The notes under the pieces were generated by a model. The model did not search any database, was not told where the DNA came from, and saw only the letters and a program-made list of their open reading frames with translations. From positions 13,068,493 through 13,132,492 of the forward strand of contig OX637362.1 in assembly GCA_951799405.1 (NCBI GenBank): 64,000 nucleotides of DNA, given 5' to 3'. The translations under genes and the position numbers were made by a program. The DNA comes from Agapetus fuscipes. Lineage: Eukaryota; Arthropoda; Insecta; Trichoptera; Glossosomatidae. Shown here piece after piece: positions 21,001 through 29,887 of the stretch. How positions within the stretch are numbered: the stretch's first letter is position 1; each line of letters starts with the position of its first letter.

Positions 21001-23217
21001 AGTTGTGGATTTATTTTCACGTATCACTGCATGATGCGGGGCTATGTATTGCAAGCTCAAGCATTGATCCGAATTTATATTTACAGAATTCAAATACTCT
21101 TCTTGTATATGCTTTTTTATATTAAGGTCGTATTCCAAATTTACAGAAGAGTTTGAAAGCAGTTTCCTTTCTAACGCGTAAAATCTCCGCTCTGCCGCTC
21201 TCTGAGAGTCACCAAGCTGCCCCGGATCGGTCTTGAAAGGCAGCATTACGGAAAATCTACCAGTCTCGTCTCGCGTGGTGGTACTAGTATATTTTTCTTC
21301 ACATACCAGCTCCTCGATTTGTGCAGTGGAGACGTCCGATACGTCCTCCAACTCCAAGATATTTTTCATTTCAATTTCAATTGTTGAAAAGAAACAATAA
21401 TCTGTTTTGATTGCCGGTAGCACTGGAACTTTCCCTAGTACCACATACCCAAATAGGGTATCCAGTGCAACTGGCTCGCCTAAATTTCGTGAGATAGTGT
21501 TGTGTTTTATCACACGGGAGAATACATCTGCACCCAGAATCATGTCAATTTTTCCGGGAATAAAATATTTTTCATCAGCCAAACGTAATGATTTTAAATA
21601 TTCTAAATTTTCAATATTAATGTTGGCGACGGGTATTTTATCAGTTATTTGATTAACCACCAAAGGCGATAGTTTAAAATTGACCGATTTCTCAACTCTC
21701 GAAAGAAGGGTAATTGTTGTCACTCCCTTGATAGGGTTGACAATATCCCCTATTCCTGAAACAACTTTGTCTCGCGTCGTCTTTACATCAAGATGAAGTT
21801 CTCGACAACAGGAGGCCGTTATTATGTCTCTCTGTGAAGCACTGTCTAATAAAGCGCGAATAGTGTGTCTTTGACCCCGCTTGTCTAAGATTACACAACA
21901 AACAGTTCCTAGTAAAACCGTAGATTCTACCTCACTAGAATTAGGGCCCATAGCACAAAGCGCTAGGGGCTCCGCCTTTTCTTCGGCCGCGGCTTGCAAA
22001 TTCAAGTTGAAATGCAGGCTAGTATGGTGGGATCGATTACAAACGCTGCATCTTCCCTTTGATTTACAATTCTTGAGATTATGCATCGTACTTAGACAAT
22101 TGACACATAATTTCTTTGATTTTATAAAATTGTACCTTTCCCGAGCGTCCAGGATAGTGTATTTCGGACACTGGTACAACTTTGAGTGGTTGTTATCTCC
22201 GCACAACAAACATTTGTCAGTATTAACTGTCACAAATGCCCTAACGTTTTTCTGGGAAGCTGAGGGCTTGCGCGGCATCGCGTTAATTTGATTGTTAATT
22301 TTACTGCTTCTACTTCCGTTTGCGCGCTGTAGTATTCGCGAGTAATTTCTAATGAATTCCACAAATTTTATTGAATCTACTGAGTCTGAAGAATCTTGTA
22401 TAGAAACTTCAAAAGCCTTAATCGTATCCATGTCAAGTTTCTTACACGCAATGTGTATGAATATAAAGTCTTCTAGATTCTCCATGTTCAACTGTTTGAT
22501 TGCAGCAGTTAAACCTGAAAATAGATCAATAAAGTCCTCCAAGTTTGAGGCAGATGGTTCCTTTACTGCAGGAATATTTAACAATTTCTCTAGATAAGTT
22601 GTTGCCAGAACGCGCTTATCGTTGTATTTCTTGACCAACGAATTCCATAAAATTGTATAATTTTGAGCAGTTGGCAATAAACCTTGGCAAATGCTTTGAG
22701 CTTTTCCTACCAGTTTTCCAACTAAATATTGAATCTTTTCACCTTCCGTTAGACTGTCATTCTCATGGACCATAGATTTAAAATTTTCATAAAACACCGG
22801 CCAATTGTTTACATCTCCGTTGAAGGCACACAGCTCCAATCGTGGCAGTTGGATGCTCCTTTTTAAAGGAATATCATTTGCACTTGAGGTTTTTGTTGTG
22901 TCTTTTAAATTCTCGTAAGTATATTTAATTTCAGCGTATAAATCTTCAAATGTCAGAATAATATTATTATCTGATGCTTCATCTTCCTCACTTTCTGCAA
23001 TTAAATCATTTTTTTCTTTTACCAGTAATAAAAATTCTTTACGCCAGTTGTCAATGCCTGCCGCGTGCACTTTAAATTTCCGCAAATAAATTTCTCCCAA
23101 ATGAATTGAATTAATGGTATCGAAAATGCATTGTGCCCGTTCCAAGTACGTCTCTATCTCATTCTGGAGGCGCTCCTTACGTCGTTGAAATGCCCGTTTC
23201 TCGCGTTCTGACGTCAT
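18079..23217 (-). CDS. BEL/Pao Gag-Pol polyprotein
   Basis: This single 1712-aa ORF codes for all element proteins. In order: a gag-like region (DUF1759 type) with FNGDVNNWPVFYENF near residue 135; Cys-rich zinc knuckles from CLLCGDNNH (about 335) through CSVCNRSHH; a retropepsin-like protease with LLDSASQRDII and IDMILGADVF; RT with YMDD at about 864; an RNase H-like region with LLGFADASERAYGAV; an integrase zinc finger (HRKFLHSG...CNTCY); the integrase core with CGIDYAGPL, YSDCGTNF and PPSAPHFGGIWES (about 1529); and the C-terminal BEL domain ending GTYRRPVVKVCPLP. No frameshift or stop breaks it and catalytic residues appear intact. The start is the first Met after a leader of about 450 bp. 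Confidence 0.96.
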   Translation of the reverse strand: MTSEREKRAFQRRKERLQNEIETYLERAQCIFDTINSIHLGEIYLRKFKVHAAGIDNWRKEFLLLVKEKNDLIAESEEDEASDNNIILTFEDLYAEIKYTYENLKDTTKTSSANDIPLKRSIQLPRLELCAFNGDVNNWPVFYENFKSMVHENDSLTEGEKIQYLVGKLVGKAQSICQGLLPTAQNYTILWNSLVKKYNDKRVLATTYLEKLLNIPAVKEPSASNLEDFIDLFSGLTAAIKQLNMENLEDFIFIHIACKKLDMDTIKAFEVSIQDSSDSVDSIKFVEFIRNYSRILQRANGSRSSKINNQINAMPRKPSASQKNVRAFVTVNTDKCLLCGDNNHSKLYQCPKYTILDARERYNFIKSKKLCVNCLSTMHNLKNCKSKGRCSVCNRSHHTSLHFNLNLQAAAEEKAEPLALCAMGPNSSEVESTVLLGTVCCVILDKRGQRHTIRALLDSASQRDIITASCCRELHLDVKTTRDKVVSGIGDIVNPIKGVTTITLLSRVEKSVNFKLSPLVVNQITDKIPVANINIENLEYLKSLRLADEKYFIPGKIDMILGADVFSRVIKHNTISRNLGEPVALDTLFGYVVLGKVPVLPAIKTDYCFFSTIEIEMKNILELEDVSDVSTAQIEELVCEEKYTSTTTRDETGRFSVMLPFKTDPGQLGDSQRAAERRFYALERKLLSNSSVNLEYDLNIKKHIQEEYLNSVNINSDQCLSLQYIAPHHAVIRENKSTTKVRAVIDASMKTTSGLSLNDVLHTGRNLQNDLFKIILHFRLFPVALSADIRKMYMQILVNKEHRCYQRVLYRFDKNDPLQLFEFTRVPFGLKCSPYLAMRTVRRLIDDERTRFPLAALVAERDIYMDDLVSSCLNDEEAIALSNQLIELFLAGGFELVKFSSNSPSVMGGIPSACRISEAVEFSSEDQCTILGLHWLPGKDVFTFSVTNKFRKCTKRNILSTIARFWDLMGFVAPVIVTAKLMIKFLWEHKIDWDDCPPQSIISTWENYESELPLLQSIQLPRHTGVTQESIISLLGFADASERAYGAVIYIHVYNPPSKRGEISLACAKSRVAPSRTISLARLELSGILILSKLMRVVIDTYSTRCQINNVYAFSDSTVALAWVHSHPSRWQTFIANRVTIIQDNIPPSQFYHIAGKDNPADCLSRGLTPAQLIDHPLWFKGPAFARSPIEEWNFGKFDPNTIENPPEQKIKVMTVMDNLPKQPTLLGSLAERISSWSKLLRVVIYIFRFIKRLSSNFEVSHLRFAEIVVIKDLQNHHFSNEIKNAKAGKVLSPAFRKLNAFIDADGLLRVGGRLVNADLAYDSKHPILLPGRGHILNLIIDYYHRKFLHSGPQLLMSLLRQNFWILSARNIVRKRVQLCNTCYKVNPKSRFPFMGDLPACRVNEGKAFFHCGIDYAGPLSVIPYRKRGVHKIKAYICVFVCLITKAVHIELASDLSTETFINALKRFLSRRGPVKIMYSDCGTNFIGAKSHLDALYGLLESEAFQNKFDRELRDHRIDWKFNPPSAPHFGGIWESNVRSIKLHLNRVIGKQLLTFEEMSTVLAQIEAILNSRPLSCLSADPSEPIALTPAHFLTLTPLKSLPATDTSSRDISLLSRKQYVDHLVQSFWKRWKVEYLHTLQTRQKWNTETEPIKIGSVVLLKTEGSAPLNWPLGVIEDVFPGADGIARVVNVRTKTGTYRRPVVKVCPLPNQ

Positions 23218-23638
23218 GTTTTAAATTTGGCTTTAATAAATTAAATTTGATAAAATTAATAATAATTTTTACTAATCCCGTACGTACAAGTCCTTATAAA
23301 TTGAAGTAGCAAAGAAAGAAGAAGGTTATAATAATTTTATCAAAATGTAAACAAATAATGTAAACAAAGAAAGTAAACAATGCTAGTACCTAGGTAGTTA
23401 CTTATACCGCGGGCTTAATTCGAATGTACCTAAAATGCAAGAGATAGGTATACCTACAAGGCAATTAAATAATTAACCCGCACTTCGATTCCAAAGCGAT
23501 ATTTATGATAATAATGTATGAACGCGTCACGAATTGCATTTTTGTAGCAATAAAAATGGCGAATAATTTTTTGAATCCGATTTCAAACTATAAGAATCTG
23601 AATTAATATTACGTGAATCTAGTTTTTTAATTTACGAT

Positions 23639-23657
23639 CTGGCTTCGTTAAGGACCA
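23639..23657 (-). other. Candidate BEL primer binding site
   Basis: The minus strand reads tggtccttaacgaagccag six bases inside the 5' LTR. The matching tRNA was not identified. Confidence 0.4.
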
Positions 23658-23663
23658 AAATTA

Positions 23664-24070
23664 TGATAACGCCAAGTTTGACGCTATCATGTGGTAATGC
23701 GAGGGGGAGGATTTGAGATCGCAAACTGGTTCTCGATTATCGCGATCGGACGAACTGCCCAACAAATCTGTCTAGGCAGCCAACCAATGGAGCAAGGGGG
23801 AAGGAATCACGGAATCAAATGGTCTGGACTCACCTTATCTCCAATGGATGCCTCTTTCGCGGAGCACTGGTCGCGTTTTTGTGTGTGGTTTCTCCTTCGT
23901 TCGCGCGCGGTGTACACTGCGATGGACACGTCTATCCAAGGCCGCGTATGAAGAAGTACTAGCTGGAGACAGGTGATTGGGCAAATCGGATAGGTCAGAT
24001 TATAGGCACAAGGACAAGGATTTTATGGCCAGCTACCCATAACAAACCTACCCAACAGTTCGCCCAAACA
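23664..24070 (-). repeat. BEL 5' LTR
   Basis: Its plus-strand left end is tgataacg...cgctatca, a changed but still mostly paired version of the inverted repeat in the other LTR. Confidence 0.93.
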
Positions 24071-24075
24071 ATTAT

Positions 24076-24085
24076 TAAACGTGCG
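24076..24085 (-). mobile_element. MITE copy 2 (right end)
   Basis: The bases ttaaacgtgcg and those just before them complete the MITE begun at 17320. Confidence 0.7.
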
Positions 24086-24650
24086 ATATGTTGGTAGAAT
24101 AGATGGATGTCGTGGTAGAGGAAGACTGAGAAGGTATGGATGGACCAAATATCTGAAATTGCGAATGAATGGAATATCCAGAGTCATAATAAAAGAAGAG
24201 CCTGTCTGAAGAAGGTTATGACTCTGGAGAAAATGAAAGAAGTATGTAAGGACAAAAAGAAATGGCGGTTGATAATGTTGGCGGCTAGGGTTTATTAAAG
24301 TGAAATTTGTTTTATGTTTTAGTTTTTTGATGTTCTTAAGTATATATTAGTATTTATTGATTTAAAAAAATGTGATTTATCCTGTATGTTTCTTGACTTA
24401 TAGGTTGGTATGCGGCTGACCACCTATGCTGTAAAAATGGTTCACTTTGCCAATGTCACCCCTGTTTCAGAGAAGGACGGCAAGAGTTGCAGCCTGGTAT
24501 ATGTCCATTTGAGATTTGGTTTTTATGTTGTAGGCTCACATGAGGCATGTGCAAGCGCGAACTTATACGTGTCTGGTTGTGAGAATGCATGTTATGTGAA
24601 TCTCCAATGTAACATATCTTTGCAACTTAGATTAGATTAGATTAGATATT
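24086..24650 (+). mobile_element. 5'-truncated LINE-1 copy
   Basis: It starts within the GRGRP region (gtagaatagatggatgtcgt), passes the ORF end at about 24275, and carries the full 3' module from 24390 to the gatta tail. The reading frame is disrupted. Confidence 0.8.
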
Positions 24651-25000
24651 GAAATCATATCCGCTCTAATCACGACTTTGTAGTCATCATTTGGCATGTG
24701 TTCCAAAGCACTCTTAAACAACGCATGATTTTCATGAAGTATGTGCTGTAGATCTTGAAGAATTCTCTTTTCATTGCTGCATTCATCTCTTGACATCGAT
24801 CAAGTTGTTTCCCAAATCGCTTCATTGCAGTTCACATACCGACGCGGCGCTCTTCACGCGCAATGCATTGTTCTTTTTCATTCCTTTCATTCGCAATATT
24901 TGGAATCCTAAATGCATTACAGCTTCCTCGGGAAATATTTGATCGCCTTGGTGGTGGCATGGCTTTCTTAATGATTTTTTTGGTACATTATGTCAATAGA
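24651..25000 (-). pseudogene. Helitron N-terminal fragment
   Basis: In one minus-strand frame near 24655-24770 the sequence reads HILHENHALFKSALEHMPN and then DDYKVVIRADM, which resembles the Helitron-like N domain upstream of Rep/helicase. Further upstream (about 24930-24990) a short basic MPPPRRSNISRGSCNAFRIP stretch resembles the start of such proteins. Frame changes and stops show that it is dead. The identification is from memory of the family. Confidence 0.55.
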
Positions 25001-25169
25001 AACTTGAAACAAATCGGTCAACTTCAATTATTCTCAGACTCCATTATGTTTAGCTGTCAGTTGCATTTTGTTTTTGTTTTTTGAAAAAAGAACGGCTAGA
25101 CTGTTTTTAACGGATTGCTTTCAGTTGCGTTTTTTTTAATTATACCTACCACGTTTTATGTTATTTCTT
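25001..25169. other. Unassigned
   Basis: No feature was recognised. Confidence 0.4.
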
Positions 25170-25330
25170 GAAAAAAAGTATTAAAAAAAGTATAAAAAGG
25201 ATATAAAAAGTATCCCTTGTCCTTTTCCTGATTCTAAGCTACCTCTTTACCAATTTTCAGCCAAATCAGTTCAGCTGTTCTTGAGTTATGGATAGTGTAA
25301 CTAACACGACTTTGTTTTATATATATAGAT
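25170..25330 (+). repeat. RTE-like LINE 3' end
   Basis: It contains ttaccaattttcagccaaat, gttcagctgttcttgagtta and ends in gactttgttttatatatata gatt. This is the familiar 3' end of a dispersed insect RTE-like repeat. Confidence 0.5.
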
Positions 25331-25344
25331 TAAACTTGTATACG

Positions 25345-25830
25345 TATATGTTCCTTGACTTATAGGTTGGTATGTGGCCGACTACCCATGCTGTAGAAAA
25401 TGGTTCAGTTTGCAAATGTCACCCCTGTTTCAAAAAGGTCGGCAGGAATTGCAGGGTGTATGTTCATTTGAGATTCGGGTTTTTATATTGTAGGTCCACA
25501 TGCGGCATGTTTAAGCGCGAACTTATACGTCTCTTGTCTTGTCTTGTATCCTGCCGCCATTCCTCTAGGGGTGGCCGGTACCTCCACACAAGTGCCTCCC
25601 CTTGACTCGGTTCTTGCATACTTCTTTCATCTCATCTAGTTTCATCACTCTTTTCATGCACGCTCTTCTCTTGTTTCCTCTCTGTAAATTCCATTCATTC
25701 GCAACTCTCACTTATCTGATCAATCCATTCTTTCCTAGGTCTAGGACGTGTCTGCTTATGTAAATGCATATAATGCGAATCTTTAATGTAACATATATTT
25801 GCAACTAAGATTAGATTAGATTACAACACA
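25345..25830 (+). repeat. LINE-1 3' UTR copy split by another LINE piece
   Basis: The module starts ttccttgacttataggttgg and ends in the gatta tail. Bases 25535-25752 are a foreign minus-strand LINE fragment. Confidence 0.7.
25535..25752 (-). pseudogene. LINE-2-like ORF 3' end
   Basis: The inverted order ctaggggtggccggtacctc, ttcttgcatacttctttcat, tttcatgcacgctcttct and tttcctaggtctaggacgtg matches the C-terminal tail of the LINE-1/2 protein. It sits inside a LINE-1 3' module. Confidence 0.55.
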
Positions 25831-25859
25831 CAAATTAAAACAAAATAATTTACTAAAAT

Positions 25860-27220
25860 TATTGGGGTCGTTGTTTTGTCTGGTGGAAATGAAGCATTTG
25901 AGAAGCATGACAGGAAAAACTCTGAGGGATAGAGTTAGGAATGAATGGGTGAAAAAAGAATGTAATTTGAAAGAGGATGTGAAAGTAAGGTACAAAAGAA
26001 TGTGATGAAATAGATTGGACATGTGGAAAGAATGAATGATGATAGACTGACAAAGTGTGTATACAAAGAAAGCGTGAAAGGAAAAAGAGGGAAGGGACGA
26101 CCGAGAAAAGTTTGGAGCGATCAGTTTGAGGAGATTGTGAAAGAATGGGATATACAAAGTGAGTGTAAAAAAAGAAAATGCATGAAGAAGGTGATGGATA
26201 TGAATGAATTGAAAGAGGTATTTTTTTTTTTTTTTATTTATTTATTTGTAAAAACACCAACAGATCATTGACAATTTTTTCACAAGTTAAACATAATAAA
26301 TTACATACTAGACATCAATGCTCCAGTGACGGTGTCTGTCACATACTTAGTTGTTATAAAATTCTTATTGTCTAAATTTTATATAATATATGAACCATAA
26401 TTAATCATCATAATAATATAAGCGCGCTTGATTCATGACGAGTACATTGAGTGCAAATACCAGTCAATACATAATAATCGTATAAGCCACAAATACCCAA
26501 CGCTCGTCATTATAAAATGTTGCAGGCAAAATCACGAAAGCAGAAAAAAAAAACAAGAAAGAAAAAAGAAGAGAGAGAAAAAAAAAAAAGAATGTTCCAA
26601 TTGATTAGCACCTTGGAATTAATTCATTACCGTTCAGATAATATGATAGATAGGTGAGTAAAAAAGACTTGAATATTAATGCACTTACCATTACAAACAG
26701 GTCAAATATGTTTAAAAAAGATGGGAATATGAATATTACATACATAAATATATATACATATATATCAATATATATATGAAGAAGGAGGGATAAAGAAGTA
26801 TACATACTAAGTTAATGACGTATACTACATAAAGTTTGTTAAATGTCTACAATTGATTGCGCTTTAAGGGCCACGAGGATTGCTCGCTTGAAAGTAGTGA
26901 CCGGATCAGAAAAAATATCAACATTAGGTACGACTTTCGATACATTGTTATACGATCGCATCATGCGTCCAATCGGGCAGAAATGCCCTACATTGGTGTT
27001 ATATTTTTTTAGGCGAAATAATTGCCCACTTCTTAGTTTAGAGTTAGCGTAAAAGCACAGTAGTTCCAAGTCCGAGGTGTCCAAGTTACCCTGGACTAAC
27101 TTACGAAGGTACATCAATTCGGCGAGGTATGTAAGGATAGGAAAAAATGGAGGCAGCTCTGCAGAGGCTCTGGCCACCCCTAGCGGAATGGTGACAGAGT
27201 TACAGTTACAGTTACAGATA
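25860..27220 (+). mobile_element. LINE-2 copy interrupted by another LINE
   Basis: RT C-terminal coding sequence (GKRGKGRPRKVW, then WDIQSECKKRKCMKKV) runs to 26220 and resumes at 27124 with the ORF end and the repeated tacagt tail. There is little 3' UTR after the stop. The 6-bp duplication gaggta (26215-26220, 27124-27129) marks the nested insertion. Confidence 0.75.
26221..27123 (-). mobile_element. 5'-truncated CR1/jockey-like LINE inside LINE-2
   Basis: The minus strand ends in poly-A (plus-strand poly-T from 26221). The coding part, about 27120 to 26839, ends the RT protein with LRKLVQGNLDTSDLELLCFY, RRTNVGHF-like LKKYNTNVGHFCPIGRMM and DIFSDPVTTFKRAIL, a C-terminal pattern of CR1/jockey-group elements. 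Only the last 95 or so residues remain. Target duplication: gaggta. Confidence 0.75.
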
Positions 27221-27499
27221 TTGCGGTAAAAGATAGTCGTTGGTCTACCATGAAGTTGTATTATGCCTGCAATTTGTAGCATGAATAAAACAGCGCGTCG
27301 CCTACTGGAGTATTGGAACTGCTCTCCACCAGTGAATTTTAATATTCATATCGTGGACCATGACGCGACCTCAGCCGACCCCTTGCGATGGTTTTAGCAC
27401 CCTAAGTGGCACCTCACTTTTCATCAACAGTTTGGCAATCAAAGCATACGAAATTCGAATCATTTTTCTTGTCACTAGATTGTTCCCTCTGTTTGGCTT
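27221..27499. other. Unassigned sequence
   Basis: No gene, TIR or SINE head was recognised. Confidence 0.4.
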
Positions 27500-27780
27500 A
27501 TCCACCATTTGATTCAAAGATGAACTTTCAATGAATTTGGTTTTTACATAATCTGAGCTTAGAAAGCAACGTTACGCACGATTATGTGATGGTTGACTTT
27601 TCCATGTCAAACCTGTTTCGGGGAAGTTCGTCGGTTTGGAAGGTTTCAGGGCTTATGTTCTTAAATGTCCACATGCGGCATGGGTTAGTGCAAACTTATA
27701 CGTGTCTGCTTGTGAGAATGCCTATAATGTGCATCCTAAATGTTACATATCTTTGCAACTTAGATTAGATTAGGTGAGAT
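27500..27780 (+). repeat. Diverged LINE-1 3' UTR copy
   Basis: It contains gtcaaacctgtttcggggaa, acatgcggcatgggttagtg, cttatacgtgtctgcttgtg and the tail acttagattagattagg. Confidence 0.65.
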
Positions 27781-27802
27781 TATAATATATAACTAAAAAT
27801 GT

Positions 27803-28049
27803 CGCACGTTTAAGTATAAAGAGAAATAACTCGAAAATGGGGAAAATCGAGATTTTTTAATAAAACGCAAAAACAATGCGAGAAGAATAGGTAGAATGCG
27901 ACAGCCGTTCAATTTGGACTAAGATGACCGAGATAAAGCATCGGCCGCCTTTTTCATCCCATACAAGTTGTACTGGCTGTCTAAACTTCAAACGTGATTT
28001 CCCAACATTCATGTTTTTTGAGTTATTGCTCTTTATTATTAAACGTGCG
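27803..28049 (+). mobile_element. 247-bp MITE, cgcacg family, copy 3
   Basis: Same ends as copy 1. The 4-bp target duplication atgt is at 27799-27802 and 28050-28053. Confidence 0.85.
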
Positions 28050-28053
28050 ATGT

Positions 28054-28230
28054 ATTATCATTTAAGATTTGTATTAAGTGCATTCTCACAAGCAGACACG
28101 TATACGTCCGCAGCATACACCCTGAAACTCTTGCCGTCCTTCCCTGAAACTGGGGTGACATTGGCATATTGAACCATTTTCTACAGCATGGTTGATCAGC
28201 TGCATACTAACCTATAAGTCAAAGAACTAA
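28054..28230 (-). repeat. LINE-1 3' UTR fragment
   Basis: The inverted module is present with ctcttgccgtccttccctga, aactggggtgacattggc and cctataagtcaaagaac. Confidence 0.7.
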
Positions 28231-28656
28231 TAAAAGTACTAACAAAATAAATAACTCATTAATAAACTTTTTTTTTTTAATTTCCTAATTTGCAACAAAG
28301 CGCGATTATTGAGGTTTATACAGCAAATGAATTGCCCCCCCTCTCCGCGCATTCACAGTCACTTAATATTCTGCAACTGGATGACCACCCTTCATTTTTG
28401 GAGTGCCTACCTGCGCTCACAAGTGCATCTACCGCTAAAATAAACCATCTATTATATAATAATAACAATTTTTCATACTTCAATACAAAAATTTCCAATT
28501 AATAATTTTTAAAATAAAACACAAAAAAACTTCCTGACGAGTTGATTTATTTCCTCGAGCACTTTTAATGTTAACACATCATTATTACGACAAATACTCC
28601 TCTCTCCTCCGTCTCTCCTCCGTCAAGCGTTAGCTTTTAAGGTCATTAATTCACTT
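28231..28656. other. AT-rich, nothing firm
   Basis: A 70-aa ORF at 28290-28502 has no recognisable domain. The block 28520-28610 resembles 14455-14530. Confidence 0.4.
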
Positions 28657-28885
28657 CATTCAAACCCCATAATAAAATACCGGCAAGGTTTACTCAGCCT
28701 TCACAAGAAATGAGTACCAGCACCCTCGGGAGCTGGGAAACCCCCACTTCAACTTAAGTGGTTGGCGTAAGGCCGGCCCCCTTACCTGTAAAAATAAATA
28801 GGTTCAACTCGCCACATGCGACTCCTTCGGGGATAACGCGGCAAGAAGAACACTATATGTGTAGCTTAGTTGCGTTAGTTGCGTA
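28657..28885 (+). repeat. SINE-A without its head
   Basis: It starts in the body (aaaataccggcaaggtttac) and keeps the complete 3' end (tatgtgtagcttagttgcgt). Confidence 0.8.
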
Positions 28886-29284
28886 ATTCACTCATTTTTG
28901 GTACAGAATACGGCTTCGATGATTTATCTATATCTTTTATTTTTTGTTTCGTTGTGTATTAACACTGTGAAAATCATATTAATTGATTTCTACTAAATTT
29001 TATAGAATCAAAAATTCTAATGAACCACTGTTTTACTTTCACTGCTTATTAATTAAAATAAAATTAATAAGAAATTTAAAATAAAACAGTATTTTTATTA
29101 TAATTTTTGATCGCATATATTTCACGTAGATCGATGATTTGCATTAATTTTATCATTAAGATAAAGCTCTCACCTTTTAGACCGTGGTCAATAGTTTCCT
29201 TCTTCTTTTTTATATTTATTTTTTCTTCTTTCTTGCTGCCGTTTCGTTACCACTGTGTTAATTTTTTTTCTGTTAATAATAATT
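28886..29284. other. AT-rich, nothing firm
   Basis: It contains gtgtattaacactgtgaaaa near 28955, a terminal motif shared with 62100 and 61870. No gene was seen. Confidence 0.4.
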
Positions 29285-29500
29285 TGCAAAGATATATTGA
29301 CATTCAAAACTCATATCAAATGCATGCCTACAAACAGACACGTGTAAGTTCGCGCTTACAAATGCTGAATGTGTACTTACAAATTAAAATCCAAACCTCA
29401 AATGAACATAAACCCTGCAACTTTTACCGACCTTTCCTGAAACAGAGCTGACATTTGCAAAGTGAACCATTTTTTACAGTAGGTGTGGTCATTGTCAAAT
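29285..29500 (-). repeat. LINE-1 3' UTR copy
   Basis: The inverted module runs from tttgcaaagatatattgaca to tgaaccattttttacagta. Confidence 0.75.
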
Positions 29501-29509
29501 CTTATTTAA

Positions 29510-29640
29510 CCAAATCTAAGTTGCAAAGATATGTAACATTGGCGATTCATATTATATACATTCTTACAAGCAGACACTTACAAGTTCGCACTTGCACATG
29601 CCGCATGTGAACCTACAATATAAAACCCTAAATAAATTGT
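29510..29640 (-). repeat. LINE-1 3' end, truncated
   Basis: Inverted tail aaatctaagttgcaaagata and cacttgcacatgccgcatgt are present. The copy is cut after about 130 bp. Confidence 0.7.
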
Positions 29641-29783
29641 GATTTTTTAAATATAATTTATCAAAATGTTTTTCAATCTAAATTTAATTTAAATCTAAAT
29701 TCACTTTGTCTCATCACATGAATGACGTTCCCTGTCTTGTCACTTCTTTATTAATGCCCCGCTACCCATTCTCTTTGTTTCAG

Positions 29784-29887
29784 AGTCTCTGTACCCTCAG
29801 TTTGCAGAGCCCATCCCCAATGTCACCATGTCAGAGGGCAGAGATGCACTCCTGGCCTGCGTGGTCGACAATCTAAGAGGATTCAAG
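29784..29887 (+). CDS. Exon: Ig domain 1, first part
   Basis: Acceptor tttgtttcag, donor aaggtaaa. The exon begins with the last two bases of a codon and ends in phase 0. It encodes SLYPQFAEPIPNVTMSEG then RDALLACVVDNLRGFK, with the first Ig Cys in LLACVV. Confidence 0.9.

Larger units (their letters stand above)
17556..24070 (-). mobile_element. Complete BEL/Pao LTR retrotransposon
   Basis: Two 407-bp LTRs (17556-17962 and 23664-24070) with TG...CA ends flank one long minus-strand ORF. The 5-bp target duplication attat (17551-17555, 24071-24075) is exact. The target was a MITE. The LTRs differ only in the first 45 bp of the plus-strand reading. The intact ORF and the near identity argue for a recent insertion. 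Confidence 0.95.

Noticed and set aside
24410..24640. ORFs of the type MRLTTHAVKMVHFANVTPVS, found here and at 36375, 45164 and 53206
   Set aside because: They fall in the LINE-1 3' UTR. The similarity between copies is explained by the repeat, and most are antisense or broken.
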